Of a stretch of 64,000 bases of DNA, positions 7,075-16,908 are shown in pieces; position 1 is the stretch's first letter, and each line of letters opens with the position of its first letter. Where the stretch lies: positions 434,001 through 498,000 of the forward strand of contig NZ_JAVAMS010000002.1 in NCBI RefSeq assembly GCF_030730945.1, given 5' to 3'. A program made the translations under genes and the position numbers. The notes beneath the pieces were generated by a model that ran no database searches, was not told the DNA's origin, and saw only the letters and a program-made list of their open reading frames with translations. Source of the DNA: Aurantiacibacter poecillastricola. GTDB lineage: Bacteria; Pseudomonadota; Alphaproteobacteria; Sphingomonadales; Sphingomonadaceae.

Positions 7075-9990
7075 ATGGCTCTCACCAAAATTTCCGTCAA
7101 AGGCGCGCGCGAACATAACCTCAAGGGGGTCGATATCGACCTGCCGCGCGACAGCCTTATCGTCATCACCGGCCTTTCGGGCAGCGGCAAGTCGAGCCTC
7201 GCGTTTGATACCATCTATGCCGAGGGGCAGCGGCGTTACGTCGAGAGCCTCAGCGCCTATGCGCGCCAGTTCCTGGAGATGATGCAGAAGCCCGATGTCG
7301 AGCATATCGACGGGCTCTCGCCGGCCATTTCCATCGAGCAGAAGACGACCTCGCGAAACCCGCGGTCGACCGTCGCGACCGTCACCGAGATCTACGACTA
7401 CATGCGCCTGCTGTGGGCGAGGGTGGGCGTGCCCTATTCACCCGTCACCGGCCTGCCGATCGAGGCGCAGACCGTCTCCAACATGGTCGACCGGGTGATG
7501 GAACTGCCCGAAGGTACGCGGCTCTACCTGCTGGCCCCCGTGGTGCGCGGCCGCAAGGGCGAATACCGCAAGGAGCTGGCCGAGTGGCAGAAGGCGGGCT
7601 TCACCCGCGTGCGGATCGACGGCGAGATGTACGCCATCGAGGAGGCCCCCGCGCTCGACAAGAAGTTCAAGCACGACATCGAGGTGGTGGTGGATCGCCT
7701 CGCGGTGAAGGACGGCTTGCAGACGCGGCTGGCGGACTCGTTCGAGACCGCGCTCAAGCTGGCCGAGGGGCTGGCCTATGTGGACCTGGCCGACGGCGTG
7801 GTGCCGGGACGCGAGGAAGAGGCCGAGGGCGGCGGCGCGATGAAGGGGGCGGGGCTGCCTGCCAACCGCATCGTCTTCTCCGAAAAGTTCGCCTGCCCGG
7901 TCTCGGGCTTCACTATCGAGGAAATCGAGCCGCGGCTGTTCTCCTTCAACGCCCCGCAAGGCGCGTGCCCGACCTGCGACGGCATTGGCGAGAAGCAGCT
8001 GTTCGACCCGCAACTGGTGGTGCCGAACGAGGAACTGTCGCTCAAGAAAGGCGCGGTGGTGCCGTGGGCGAAATCCAACCCGCCATCGCCCTATTACATG
8101 CAGGTGCTGGGCAGCCTCGCCAAGGAATACGGCTTCGACCTCACCACGCCGTGGAGCGAGCTGGGCAAGGATAACCAGGACGTCATCCTCTACGGCACCA
8201 AGGGCAAGCGCGTGCCGCTCACCTTCAAGGACGGGCGCAAGGAATACACGGTGCAGAAGCCCTTCGAGGGGGTGATGGGCAATCTCAATCGCCGCATGGC
8301 GCAGACCGAGAGCGCCTGGATGCAGGAGGAGCTGGCGAAGTTCCAGACCTCGCAGCCTTGCGAGACCTGCGGCGGCGCGCGCCTGAACGAGAAGGCGCGG
8401 GCGGTGAAGATCGTCGATACGGATATCTCGCAGCCCACGCGGTTCAGTGTGGCCGATGCGCTGAAATGGTTCGAGGCGCTGCCGGAGAAGCTTACCGACA
8501 CGCAGAACCAGATCGCGCGCGCCATCCTGAAGGAGATCGTGGAGCGGCTGGGCTTCCTCAACAATGTCGGCCTCGACTACCTCAATCTCGACCGCACCAG
8601 CGGCACGCTGTCGGGCGGGGAGAGCCAGCGCATCCGCCTCGCCTCGCAGATCGGCAGCGGATTGAGCGGCGTGCTCTACGTGCTGGACGAGCCTAGCATC
8701 GGTCTGCACCAGCGCGACAATGACCGGCTGCTGGAGACGCTCAAACGCCTGCGCGACCTCGGCAACACGGTGATCGTGGTGGAGCATGACGAGGACGCCA
8801 TCCGCACCGCCGATCACGTGGTGGACCTTGGCCCCGGCGCGGGCGTGCATGGCGGCGAGGTGGTGGCGCAGGGCACGCTGAAACAGGTGCTGAAGGCGAA
8901 GAACTCGCTCACCGCCGACTACCTGACCGGCCGCCGCAGGATCGAGGTGCCGGAGACGCGCCGCAAGGGCAACGGCAAGGCGCTGACCGTCCACGGCGCG
9001 CGGGCGAACAACCTCAACAACGTCACCGCCTCGATCCCGCTCGGCACCTTTACCTGCGTGACCGGCGTGTCGGGCAGCGGCAAGTCGAGCTTCACCATCG
9101 ATACGCTCTACGCCGCCGCCGCGCGCACGCTGAACAATGCGCGCGTCGTGGCGGGCGCGCACGACAAGGTGACGGGCCTCGAATATTGCGACAAGGTGAT
9201 CGAGATCGACCAGTCGCCCATCGGCCGCACCCCGCGCTCCAACCCCGCCACCTATACCGGCGCCTTCACCAATATCCGCGACTGGTTCGCAGGCCTGCCC
9301 GAAGCGCAGGCGCGCGGATACAAGCCGGGCCGCTTCAGCTTCAACGTGAAGGGCGGCCGGTGCGAGGCGTGCCAGGGCGACGGCCTGATCAAGATCGAGA
9401 TGCACTTCCTGCCCGACGTCTACGTGACGTGCGAGGAATGCGGCGGCAAACGCTACAACCGCGAGACGCTGGAAGTGAAGTTCAAGGGCATGTCCATTGC
9501 CGACGTGCTGGACATGACGATCGAGGACGCGGAAGAATTCTTCAAGGCCGTGCCCCCCATCCGCGACAAGATGCACATGCTGAACGAGGTGGGCCTGAGC
9601 TACGTCAAGGTGGGCCAGCAGGCCACCACGCTATCGGGCGGGGAGGCGCAGCGCGTTAAACTGGCCAAGGAACTGTCGAAACGCAGCACCGGCCAGACGC
9701 TGTACATCCTGGACGAACCGACAACCGGCCTGCATTTCGAGGACGTGCGCAAGCTGCTGGAAGTGCTCCACCGGCTGGTGGACCAGGGGAACAGCGTGGT
9801 GGTGATCGAGCACAATCTCGACGTGATCAAGACCGCCGACCACATCCTCGACCTCGGCCCCGGCGGAGGCGTGCGCGGCGGAGACATCGTCGCCCAGGGC
9901 ACCCCGGAAGATGTTGCCGCGACGCCGGAGAGCTATACGGGGCAGTATCTCAAGCCGATGTTGTCGGGAGAGAAGGTTGGGGCGGGGTAG
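7075..9990 (+). CDS. uvrA: excinuclease ABC subunit A
   Basis: A 971-aa damage-recognition ATPase of nucleotide excision repair; a UvrA dimer loads UvrB at DNA lesions. Both ABC ATPase modules are present: Walker [10 protein letters not shown] near residue 32 and GVSGSGKSS near residue 665, two ABC signature motifs (LSGGESQR and LSGGEAQR), and Walker B blocks VLDEPS and ILDEPT. Zinc-finger CxxC pairs are visible ([27 protein letters not shown]). The length is typical. The ATG at 7075 has only a weak ribosome binding site. An SOS box lies upstream, so DNA-damage induction is expected. Confidence 0.98.
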   Translation: MALTKISVKGAREHNLKGVDIDLPRDSLIVITGLSGSGKSSLAFDTIYAEGQRRYVESLSAYARQFLEMMQKPDVEHIDGLSPAISIEQKTTSRNPRSTVATVTEIYDYMRLLWARVGVPYSPVTGLPIEAQTVSNMVDRVMELPEGTRLYLLAPVVRGRKGEYRKELAEWQKAGFTRVRIDGEMYAIEEAPALDKKFKHDIEVVVDRLAVKDGLQTRLADSFETALKLAEGLAYVDLADGVVPGREEEAEGGGAMKGAGLPANRIVFSEKFACPVSGFTIEEIEPRLFSFNAPQGACPTCDGIGEKQLFDPQLVVPNEELSLKKGAVVPWAKSNPPSPYYMQVLGSLAKEYGFDLTTPWSELGKDNQDVILYGTKGKRVPLTFKDGRKEYTVQKPFEGVMGNLNRRMAQTESAWMQEELAKFQTSQPCETCGGARLNEKARAVKIVDTDISQPTRFSVADALKWFEALPEKLTDTQNQIARAILKEIVERLGFLNNVGLDYLNLDRTSGTLSGGESQRIRLASQIGSGLSGVLYVLDEPSIGLHQRDNDRLLETLKRLRDLGNTVIVVEHDEDAIRTADHVVDLGPGAGVHGGEVVAQGTLKQVLKAKNSLTADYLTGRRRIEVPETRRKGNGKALTVHGARANNLNNVTASIPLGTFTCVTGVSGSGKSSFTIDTLYAAAARTLNNARVVAGAHDKVTGLEYCDKVIEIDQSPIGRTPRSNPATYTGAFTNIRDWFAGLPEAQARGYKPGRFSFNVKGGRCEACQGDGLIKIEMHFLPDVYVTCEECGGKRYNRETLEVKFKGMSIADVLDMTIEDAEEFFKAVPPIRDKMHMLNEVGLSYVKVGQQATTLSGGEAQRVKLAKELSKRSTGQTLYILDEPTTGLHFEDVRKLLEVLHRLVDQGNSVVVIEHNLDVIKTADHILDLGPGGGVRGGDIVAQGTPEDVAATPESYTGQYLKPMLSGEKVGAG

Positions 9991-10074
9991 CCCATAGGCT
10001 CCATCGCGACGTCAGGGGGGATGATGTTAGAGATTGAGTTGCGGTTAAGCACGGTGAGCGCCTAATTCTTCGTC

Positions 10075-11595
10075 ATGACGGACAAAATTCTGGACATTTG
10101 GGAAGGGGATCGGCTCGGTCGAATGGGCGAAGCGCTCATGTTAGAGCGGCATATCCAAGAGCGAGTTGCTCGACGGAGTTTGAATAGAGAGAGCGAGAGC
10201 TATATTCTCGCGATTGATGCACCATACGGTGAAGGAAAGAGTTGGTTTCTCCAGCGCTTTTGCAAACAGTTAGGTTTGAGGCACCCAGTCGCTCGCATCG
10301 ATGCATGGATAGACGACGCGAATAATGAGCCAATGGTCGCATTGATGGCGGCGATAAATGAGGCTTTGGCACCTTACCTAACGAAAGATTCGAAAATTGC
10401 CTCACGCTTCAATGCAGTCAAGAGAGCAGCGCTGCCGATAATAAGCAAAGCTGTCGTAGGCGGTGCGAGCAAATTCGCGCAAAAGCATCTTGGTGATGAT
10501 TTTCTTGACGAGGTTCTATTTGAAATAGAAGCTCAGGAAAAGCCAAACTCGAATGAGAAAGATTCAAAATCCGATGCTATTGACGGTGTAATAGCGAGTG
10601 CGGAGTCTTCCGTTGCGGATTTGATAGACCGCCATTCTGCAAAATTGATCGAAGACTACACGAAGCGTGCCGAGTCTCGGGACGACTTTAAGAATAATAT
10701 GCGTGCACTTCTCAAGGCGCTTGAGAAAGAGACGTCTGGTGCGTGCGCTCCCTTATTCGTGGTTATTGACGAACTGGACAGATGTAGACCGGATTATGCG
10801 ATCAGCCTTCTCGAAAAGGTGAAGCATTTGTTCGACATTGAAAATGTTGTTTTCATAATGGCGATGAATGCGGATCAGCTTGAGCGAGGTATCTCCGCCG
10901 TCTATGGAGAAAAGTTTGATAGCAAAGACTATCTACGGCGATTCTTCAGTCGAAAGTATGAATTGCGAAAGCTTTCTGTCGAAGAGATTGTTATGGAGGA
11001 ATTTAGGCTTCTTGAATTGGATGAGAAGAAATTCTTTGTTCCACATCTGGACACCGCTGGTTGCGAACCAGTTGTATCAGCTCCAAAATTCATAAGCCTT
11101 GCGCTAGATGAGATGAAAGTCACTCCTCGAGAGGCTTCTAGGGTAATGGACGCTCTCGCGCTATTTCATGATCAGTGGATAATAGATTTAGAGATCGAGT
11201 TGGTGGCCCTACTGCCAATGATTGTCCACCTAGTTCGGGCAGAGCCTATTTCCATGGATTTGGGGGTATCAAACGACAGCCTTTATCTGCGAGGTATCAG
11301 TTCGAATGGAGCTGGCAAGCTTCGTCCCATCCTTTTTAAAGAGGTAGCTACTCGATTCTCGGCCGTCTCGAATAATCCACTTCCCCAATTGGCCGCAGAG
11401 GGTGCGACGGGCGCGGCAAGTTATGTTGGAGAGAGATTTGCCCACGAATTGGCACGACTCCATGGGAATGGCTGGCCGAATGGAAGACCGCCGCGTTCAG
11501 TAATTCTGTCTTATGCAGATAACTTGCGCCTGATCGAACGTTTTACAGATGATATTGCAGATGAGTTTGAGTCCGGACGTTGGGGCGAAGTTTGA
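10075..11595 (+). CDS. KAP-family P-loop NTPase, AT-rich, probably acquired
   Basis: A 506-aa protein with a Walker A motif APYGEGKS at residues 49-56 and a strong Walker B stretch (FVVIDELDRCRPDYA) near residue 230, followed by VVFIMAMNADQLERGI. This is the layout of KAP NTPases, often linked to membranes, plasmids, prophages or phage defence (QatA is one example). No clear transmembrane hairpin was seen in the P-loop insert. The base composition stands out: lines counted by eye range from about 35 to 55 percent GC, against well over 60 percent in uvrA next door, which suggests recent transfer. No partner genes typical of Qat or other defence operons follow. Its role is unknown; anti-phage function is only a guess. 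Confidence 0.85.
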   Translation: MTDKILDIWEGDRLGRMGEALMLERHIQERVARRSLNRESESYILAIDAPYGEGKSWFLQRFCKQLGLRHPVARIDAWIDDANNEPMVALMAAINEALAPYLTKDSKIASRFNAVKRAALPIISKAVVGGASKFAQKHLGDDFLDEVLFEIEAQEKPNSNEKDSKSDAIDGVIASAESSVADLIDRHSAKLIEDYTKRAESRDDFKNNMRALLKALEKETSGACAPLFVVIDELDRCRPDYAISLLEKVKHLFDIENVVFIMAMNADQLERGISAVYGEKFDSKDYLRRFFSRKYELRKLSVEEIVMEEFRLLELDEKKFFVPHLDTAGCEPVVSAPKFISLALDEMKVTPREASRVMDALALFHDQWIIDLEIELVALLPMIVHLVRAEPISMDLGVSNDSLYLRGISSNGAGKLRPILFKEVATRFSAVSNNPLPQLAAEGATGAASYVGERFAHELARLHGNGWPNGRPPRSVILSYADNLRLIERFTDDIADEFESGRWGEV

Positions 11596-11668
11596 GGACT
11601 CTCTCCACTTCCCTACACCCCGCATTCCATGCCTACCCCATGCCTCACCCCAGCAAAGAGGCACCAAA

Positions 11669-11857
11669 ATGACCAAAACCCCCACCCAGTGGCCCCTCGA
11701 AGTCACGCCCGAGCGCGATCAGCGTATTGTCCGCCATGGCCGTGATTGGCTTGCGCATGTGCAGGCCGGGCGGATCGGGCAGCCGCCGAGCCAGACGAAC
11801 GAGCAGCGGCTCCGCCATGTGCGTAACGAGCTTGCCGTGCTGGGGCGTATCGTCTGA
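11669..11857 (+). CDS. small hypothetical protein, 62 aa
   Basis: This basic, Arg-rich small protein (MTKTPTQWPLEVTPERDQRI...) begins at an ATG preceded by AAGAGG. It follows the KAP NTPase after a 73-base gap but has normal high-GC composition. No domain is recognised. It could be a helical DNA- or protein-binding peptide. An overlapping reading frame on the other strand looks less like a real gene. Confidence 0.5.
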   Translation: MTKTPTQWPLEVTPERDQRIVRHGRDWLAHVQAGRIGQPPSQTNEQRLRHVRNELAVLGRIV

Positions 11858-11971
11858 GAGGACCGGGCCGCCGTGTCGGCGCGCGCGACGATGAGCCCGC
11901 GCCCCATATGACGGGGCACCGCGCCCGCGCGTGAGGGGAGGGAGCTCGCCCTGCGCTGCGCCGCCCCGCGC

Positions 11972-12235
11972 CTATTCCGCCTTGAGGCTCGCGCCCTTGG
12001 GTGGCCACGGCCTTGCCGCTTGCGCCGTGCCGTCCTCGGGCCTTTCGCGGCCCATCGTCCAGTTGCCCTGCATCCGCACTTTCGGATTGGGCGCGCACCA
12101 GATCTCGCCGCTCTCGTCCAGCGCCGTCACCCAGATCAAATGGTGCTCCGGCCCGTAGTCGATCACGCCCATCGCAAGGCCCTTGCCGCGCTCCAGCACG
12201 AGGACGGGGAGGGGCGGATTGAGCTGCGTGAACAT
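11972..12235 (-). CDS. small conserved-looking hypothetical protein, 87 aa
   Basis: The start MFTQLNPPLPVLVLERGKG is taken at 12235 although the frame is open further upstream. The core has an ordinary globular composition (VIDYGPEHHLIWVTALDES, then GEIWCAPNPKVRM). It resembles, by general appearance only, small proteins that sit near phage-type genes in sphingomonads. It is divergently oriented to the terminase-small-like gene at 12430. Function is not known. Confidence 0.55.
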   Translation of the reverse strand: MFTQLNPPLPVLVLERGKGLAMGVIDYGPEHHLIWVTALDESGEIWCAPNPKVRMQGNWTMGRERPEDGTAQAARPWPPKGASLKAE

Positions 12236-12429
12236 GGCCGGGGTCCGATCTGCAAGGGCGCGCGGGGGCGCTGGTGGACGGACAACGCTCGGCAAGGCCC
12301 GGCGGGTGCGAAATTGTCTTTTGCTAAGCGGCGGGTGGCGAAACCCGGGCACTGCGCAAAACCCTGTCCTACAGACCTCGGCCCATGCCTCCCCTGGCGG
12401 TCAATCGAACTGCAAACGGAGCTTGCCCC

Positions 12430-13476
12430 ATGTCCCGCCACACCCCCATCGACAAGTTCACCCTGCCCAAGGACATTCCCGCCGAAACTCACGCCGATAT
12501 TCCCAGTGGCGTGGCGGTGGATATTCCCTCGCCCACCGATCCCCGCTGGGAGCAGCCCGGCGGCTTCGATCCGCTGGCCGAGGCGGAGGAGGCGCGGAGG
12601 GGCTATGTCATGCGCTCGCGTGCCGGGCGCGGCTGGGCGCCGGTGGAGGAGCCGGAACCCGAAATCGTGATGGTAGAGGGCCTGCCGCATACGCCCGAGG
12701 ACATGGCTTTGCGCCGGGGCGAGGCTGGTGCCGATGGTGCGTCTGCCGCCGCGCCCGATACCAGCGGTCTCGTTCCCCTGCGCGCAGGCGATGCGCCGGG
12801 TGCCAGCGGGCCGCAGCCTCTCCTCACGCCGGAGCGGCAGGCCGCCTTCGCCCGCGTGCTGGCAGAGCATGGCAATGTCCGCCTCGCCTGCCGCGCGGTG
12901 GGGGTTTCGGCGCAGACGGCCTATCGCGCCCGGCGCTCCAGCCGCGCCTTCCGTGCCTGCTGGGACGCGGCGCTGCTGCTGGCGCGCGACCATGCCGAGC
13001 AGGTGCTGGCCGACCGCGCGCTGAACGGGGTGGAGGAGAAAGTCTTCTACCACGGCGAGGTGGTTGCCACGCGCACCCGCTACTCCGACCGCCTGCTGCT
13101 GGCGCATCTCGAAAGGCTCGACCGCAAGGCCGGGGCGCAGGAAGCCTGCGACGATTGCGACGCGCCGCTGCTGGCGGAAGAGGATTTCGACGGCGCCGTG
13201 GACGCGCTGGAGGCAGGTGAGGTGGAGGGCGAATATTTCGCGCCGGGACAGTGTTCCATGTGTTCCAGGTTCCAGGCCGAGGAGCTGCGCGGAGCGGGCG
13301 AACGCGCCGCCGCGGCTCGCCATGCGGAGCGCCTGAGGGCGATGGAAGCCGCGCTGCCCGCCGATGCGCAGGAGCTCAGCGGGTTGGGCGACGAGGAGTG
13401 GCGCGCGGCCGAGGGCGCAAGGCTCGATGCCTATGAGCGCTGCGAGGAGGAGTGGTGGATGGCGGGGGCGAGGTAG
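12430..13476 (+). CDS. orphan phage terminase small-subunit-like HTH protein
   Basis: A 348-aa protein with an ATG preceded by GGAG. Residues 131-230 look like a terminase small-subunit or homeodomain-like HTH module: a predicted HTH (LACRAVGVSAQTAYRARRSS, residues 152-171), then ALNGVEEKVFYHGEVVATRTRYSD, a combination common in alphaproteobacterial prophage and GTA-type small terminases. The N-terminal 120 residues are Pro/Glu-rich and probably disordered. Two CxxC knuckles (C240/C243 and C275/C278) could bind zinc. The second knuckle is encoded inside a copy of a dispersed repeat (13229-13275). No large terminase or capsid gene is adjacent, so it is an orphan, perhaps a domesticated prophage remnant. 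Confidence 0.75.
   Translation: MSRHTPIDKFTLPKDIPAETHADIPSGVAVDIPSPTDPRWEQPGGFDPLAEAEEARRGYVMRSRAGRGWAPVEEPEPEIVMVEGLPHTPEDMALRRGEAGADGASAAAPDTSGLVPLRAGDAPGASGPQPLLTPERQAAFARVLAEHGNVRLACRAVGVSAQTAYRARRSSRAFRACWDAALLLARDHAEQVLADRALNGVEEKVFYHGEVVATRTRYSDRLLLAHLERLDRKAGAQEACDDCDAPLLAEEDFDGAVDALEAGEVEGEYFAPGQCSMCSRFQAEELRGAGERAAAARHAERLRAMEAALPADAQELSGLGDEEWRAAEGARLDAYERCEEEWWMAGAR
13229..13275 (+). repeat. dispersed 50-bp element, copy 1 (inside a CDS)
   Basis: A short stem GCGAA-tat-TTCGC is followed by two 9-bp direct repeats TGTTCCAtg / TGTTCCAgg. Compared with the copy at 59979-60031, 22 bases in a row across the direct repeats are identical and most of the upstream part matches with a 1-nt offset. 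Here it is read in frame as EYFAPGQCSMCSR within the terminase-small-like gene. Confidence 0.7.
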
Positions 13477-13648
13477 GCTGGCGGGCGCGGCGATGTCGCT
13501 GGTCGATCGCGGTCGGACATTGGTCGAGTGAAGGGACTCGCCGGTCGATAAGCGCTTGCGGGCCGCGTGAAAGTCTGAAGCGCGCGCTTGCATCCCCGCG
13601 GCGTTTGGGGTTCTATCCCGGCAGGCAGTCTCAAGGGGAACGGACACC

Positions 13649-14287
13649 ATGGCCACGAAGGCAAGCGCCGGGGCGCGCGACTACACCGTGAAGCCTCTCT
13701 TCGCGGAGCCCTACTTCGTCACCAGCATCGCCGGCGCGATCACTGCGGAGCAGGTGGCGTTCATCCAGTCGCTCAAGATGAACCGGAACCAGGTGAACCA
13801 CATCTCGGACGACCTCTACATCTTCCGCCACCCCGAACTCGCCAGCATCGCCAAAGCGGTGGACGGCGCCTTGCAGACCTTCGCGACCGAGGTGATGGGC
13901 ATAGCGCAGAGACTGGAAGTGACGCAGAGCTGGGCGCTGATGAACCCGCCGGGCGTAGGCATGCACGGCCACACGCACTCGAACTCGCTGGTGTCGGGCT
14001 CGCTCTACTACGCGCCGCTACCCGATCCGCCGGGCAACATGATCTTCGAGCGGCACAACACCTATCGCCAGCTGGAACTCGCCGTCGATAACGAGCGCAC
14101 CAACATCTACAACGCGCCCCGCAACGCCATCGTGCCGAAGGAGGGCGACCTGGTGCTCTTCTCGAGCAGCCTGCAACACTATGTGGAGCCGAACCAGACC
14201 AAGCAGGATCGCCACTCGATCGCCTTCAACAGCTTCGTGCGCGGCAAGATCGGCTCGTTCCGGGATGTCAGCGAACTGGAGGTGTAG
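13649..14287 (+). CDS. putative 2OG-Fe(II) oxygenase, TIGR02466-like
   Basis: A 212-aa protein matching the TIGR02466 family of putative 2-oxoglutarate/Fe(II) dioxygenases. The metal-binding pattern is visible as HGHTHSNSLVSGSLYY (about residues 110-125), the distal histidine in SSSLQHYVEPN (about 178), and an Arg/Ser pair (RHSIAFNSF) for 2-oxoglutarate binding. The family substrate is unknown. It ends nine bases from the convergent rlpA. The ATG at 13649 lies after a GGGGAACGG stretch. Confidence 0.82.
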   Translation: MATKASAGARDYTVKPLFAEPYFVTSIAGAITAEQVAFIQSLKMNRNQVNHISDDLYIFRHPELASIAKAVDGALQTFATEVMGIAQRLEVTQSWALMNPPGVGMHGHTHSNSLVSGSLYYAPLPDPPGNMIFERHNTYRQLELAVDNERTNIYNAPRNAIVPKEGDLVLFSSSLQHYVEPNQTKQDRHSIAFNSFVRGKIGSFRDVSELEV

Positions 14288-14296
14288 GCCGAGCGC

Positions 14297-14875
14297 CTAG
14301 CTGTCGAGCAGTTCCAGCTCGACCCGACCGTGGCCCGAGCTGACGATACCGATCTGCTCCGCCGCCTTGCGCGAAAGGTCGATATCGCGGCCCCGGACAA
14401 AAGGCCCGCGGTCGTTGACGCGCACGATGACCGAGGCCCCGTTGCGCGTGTTGGTCACCCGCACGCGGCTGCCGAAGGGCAGCGTTTTGTGAGCGGCGGT
14501 GAGGTCGTTCATGTCGAACGGCTCGCCACTGGCGGTAGGGCGGCCGTGGAAGCGGCGACCGTAATAGCTGGCGATGCCGGGGCCGATCGGCGTGGCACTC
14601 GGTTCGGCGGGCTCGATATCGGTGATGTCCACCGCGTGATCGGGCAAAGCGGGAGAAGCGGGCTCCGCGTAGGTGGCGAAAGCTGCTTCGAACGCGGCCT
14701 CGTCGCTCGGCTGGAATGAAGGGAGGTCGGGTGCAGGCGCCTCCGCCATGACAGCGTAGTCGGCTCTCAGGTCCGTATCCTGCGCAAGGCCCGCACCGGT
14801 GCCGCCAAGCAGGCCGAGGGCAATAGCAGGGGTCAGCCAGCGCATCACAGCGTGCGGAAGTGTGTTCCCGTCCAT
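14297..14875 (-). CDS. rlpA: RlpA-like septal lytic transglycosylase / DPBB protein
   Basis: About 192 aa. A signal peptide (MRWLTPAIALGLLGGTGAGLA) is followed by a variable acidic linker and a C-terminal double-psi beta-barrel (about residues 90-190). Family marks are ASYYGRRFHGRPTASGEPFD, LTAAHKTLPFGSRVRVTN and VRVNDRGPFVRGRDIDLS, including the conserved Asp of NDRGPF. RlpA acts on denuded peptidoglycan glycans at the septum or cell pole. No SPOR domain is present, so it is a short form. The start is uncertain: ATGs at 14887, 14875 and 14845 all fit, none with a good ribosome binding site. Confidence 0.88.
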   Translation of the reverse strand: MDGNTLPHAVMRWLTPAIALGLLGGTGAGLAQDTDLRADYAVMAEAPAPDLPSFQPSDEAAFEAAFATYAEPASPALPDHAVDITDIEPAEPSATPIGPGIASYYGRRFHGRPTASGEPFDMNDLTAAHKTLPFGSRVRVTNTRNGASVIVRVNDRGPFVRGRDIDLSRKAAEQIGIVSSGHGRVELELLDS

Positions 14876-15012
14876 GTCGGAGGGCATACCCGAGCAATGT
14901 CGTGTAGGCGAATCCGCGCATTCGACTCGCCGATGGATCAAGGCGGCTGGTCGGAAAATGGGGCGAAAATGCGACGGAACGCGGAACCGGACTGGGTGCC
15001 GCAAAGAGAAAT

Positions 15013-15036
15013 GGGGCCGGTATTCCTACCGACCCC
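15013..15036 (-). terminator. strong minus-strand terminator hairpin
   Basis: Ten-base arms (GGGGTCGGTA with TACCGGCCCC) close a GGAA tetraloop, followed on the minus strand by ATTTCTCTTT. It lies about 590 bases past the argG stop, so it ends either a long argG transcript or an independent minus-strand RNA. Confidence 0.65.
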
Positions 15037-15526
15037 ACTCTCACCGACGTGTGGACTGCCCGGATGGACAATGCTTTACGCCCGGCGTCTCCAGGACGGA
15101 CCTGTGAAGGTTCGACCTGGTTATGTCGCCCGGCGCTCGCGCCGGTGCCGGACCGGTTCCTCGACTTGTCAGGTGGCGCGAGGCCTGATCCCGACAGGTC
15201 TGGCTACCTGCCCGTGGCTGAAGCTGGTGCCTGGCATCTCAAGCGGACGAATATTGCAGACGGATCTGCAGCTCCTTCCATCGATACCTTGGCCCGTTGC
15301 TTCGGCCGAACGATGTCAGCTTCTTGCGGTTTCAACGGTCTGGACAAACCTGATCCGAGGATCTGACCTGCCTTTCCTCCACCACTGCGACACTGCCATC
15401 GTACCGAGTTCGCTCCGGTCTTCACTTCTCCGTCTCGGCAGGCGATACGGTTGGTGATCCGTCTTCGTTCTCGATGTTTTGATGATGCGCAAGCGGACTG
15501 AGTCGGGCAAGGGCGCGAGCGTGCGT

Positions 15527-15569
15527 TTATCCACTTTTGCGCGAAACGCCAGTGGACAAGGGTGGATAA
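15527..15569. promoter_or_regulatory. cluster of three DnaA-box-like 9-mers
   Basis: TTATCCACT (15527-15535, plus), TTGTCCACT (15551-15559, minus) and TTATCCACC (15561-15569, minus) each differ by one or two bases from TTATCCACA. Three within 43 bases, in a gene-free stretch just downstream of argG, is more than expected by chance. Confidence 0.4.
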
Positions 15570-15621
15570 CTCAACCGCTCGGCGTATCGGCTGAAACTAT
15601 CCCCGGATTTCGCAGAAGGCG

Positions 15622-16845
15622 CTAGTTTCGCTTGCGATCCCGCGCCGCCAGCAACCGCAAACGCAAGGCGTTGAGCTTGATGAACCCTCCCGCGTCCTGC
15701 TGGTCGTAAGCGCCGGCATCGTCTTCGAAGGTGACGTGAGCCTCCGAATAGAGCGAGTTGGGCGACTTGCGTCCCACCAGATGCGCGGCGCCCTTGTAGA
15801 GCATAAGGCGAACCGTGCCGTTCACCTTCTCCTGGCTGAGATCGACGGCGGCCTGGAGCATCTCGCGCTCGGGGCTGAACCAGAAGCCGTTATAGATGAG
15901 CTCCGCATAGCGCGGCATCAGCTCGTCCTTGAGATGCGCTGCGCCTCGATCGAGCGTAACCTGCTCGATGCCGCGATGCGCCACCGCATAGATCGTGCCG
16001 CCGGGCGTCTCGTACATGCCGCGCGATTTCATGCCGACAAAGCGATTCTCGACGAGGTCAAGGCGACCGATGCCGTGCTTGCGACCCAATTCGTTGAGCG
16101 CAGCGAGCAGGGTGGCGGGGCTCATCGCCTCGCCGTTCAGCGAGACGCCGTCGCCCTTCTCGAAGCCGATCTCGACATATTCGGGCTCGTCCGGCGCTTC
16201 GAGCGGAGAGACCGTACGCGAAAACACGTAGTCCGGTGTCTCCTCCCAGGGATCTTCCAGCACCTTGCCTTCCGAAGAGGTGTGCAAGAGGTTGGCATCG
16301 GTGGAGAAGGGCGCCTCGCCGCGCTTGTCCTTCGGGACGGCGATCTGGTGCGCCTCGGCCCAGGCGATCAGCGCGCTGCGGCTCGTGAGATCCCACTCAC
16401 GCCAAGGAGCGATCACCTTGATATCTGGGTCGAGCGCATAGGCGGACAGTTCGAAGCGGACCTGGTCGTTGCCCTTGCCGGTCGCGCCGTGGGCGATGGC
16501 ATCGGCGCCGGTCTCGTGCGCGATCTCGACCAGGCGCTTGGAGATCAGCGGGCGGGCGATGCTGGTGCCGAGCAGGTAGTCACCCTCGTATCGGGCATTG
16601 GCGCGCATCATGGGGAAGACGTAGTCGCGCACGAACTCCTCGCGCACGTCCTCGATATAGATGTGCTTGTCGGGAATGCCCATGGCGCGGGCCTTCTCGC
16701 GCGCCGGCTCGATCTCCTCGCCCTGGCCGAGATCGGCGGTGAAGGTGACGACCTCCAGCCCGCGCTCTGTCTCCAGCCACTTGGCGATGACGCTGGTATC
16801 CAGCCCGCCCGAATAGGCAAGGACGACACGTTTGATATCGGACAT
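15622..16845 (-). CDS. argG: argininosuccinate synthase
   Basis: A 407-aa cytosolic enzyme that joins citrulline and aspartate with ATP to form argininosuccinate, the penultimate step of arginine synthesis. The PP-loop AYSGGLDTS is at residues 10-18, and further family blocks are visible ([28 protein letters not shown] region, YETPGGTIY). The length is normal for the family. The ATG at 16845 has a weak GGGA ribosome binding site. It follows the Cfa/MATE operon after 63 bases on the same strand but has its own role. Confidence 0.98.
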   Translation of the reverse strand: MSDIKRVVLAYSGGLDTSVIAKWLETERGLEVVTFTADLGQGEEIEPAREKARAMGIPDKHIYIEDVREEFVRDYVFPMMRANARYEGDYLLGTSIARPLISKRLVEIAHETGADAIAHGATGKGNDQVRFELSAYALDPDIKVIAPWREWDLTSRSALIAWAEAHQIAVPKDKRGEAPFSTDANLLHTSSEGKVLEDPWEETPDYVFSRTVSPLEAPDEPEYVEIGFEKGDGVSLNGEAMSPATLLAALNELGRKHGIGRLDLVENRFVGMKSRGMYETPGGTIYAVAHRGIEQVTLDRGAAHLKDELMPRYAELIYNGFWFSPEREMLQAAVDLSQEKVNGTVRLMLYKGAAHLVGRKSPNSLYSEAHVTFEDDAGAYDQQDAGGFIKLNALRLRLLAARDRKRN

Positions 16846-16908
16846 GGACGAATCCCGTTCACAGAAATTGCGTCGCGGCGGTTAGCAGCGCAATCGGGTT
16901 ACCGCAAA

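Larger units (their letters stand above)
14876..15621. other. gene-free region of about 750 bp between rlpA and argG
   Basis: No convincing coding frame was found on either strand; the open frames here are short, lack ribosome binding sites and resemble nothing known. It contains a strong minus-strand terminator hairpin at 15013-15036, a GC-rich stem near 15129-15145 and three DnaA-box-like 9-mers at 15527-15569. RNase P, tmRNA, SRP and 6S signatures were looked for by eye and not found. A minus-strand noncoding RNA or a very long argG 3' UTR is possible. Confidence 0.5.

Noticed and set aside
7438..9576. 712-codon minus-strand frame opposite uvrA
   Set aside because: High-GC shadow frame; uvrA is certain on the other strand.
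13250..13268. SOS box in the dispersed repeat (GTTC...GTTC)
   Set aside because: The spacing between GTTC halves is five bases, not seven, so it does not fit the LexA operator.
14852..15457. Plus-strand frame of 201 codons in the gene-free region
   Set aside because: No ribosome binding site, Cys/Arg-rich random-looking protein, and overlap with the rlpA start.
15527..15569. Chromosomal replication origin
   Set aside because: Only three imperfect DnaA-box-like sites and no clear AT-rich unwinding element; no dnaA, hemE or parAB nearby. Kept only as a cluster to check.
15000..15600. RNase P RNA, tmRNA, SRP RNA or 6S RNA
   Set aside because: The conserved core sequences of these RNAs were not found on either strand; only an unspecified RNA remains possible.
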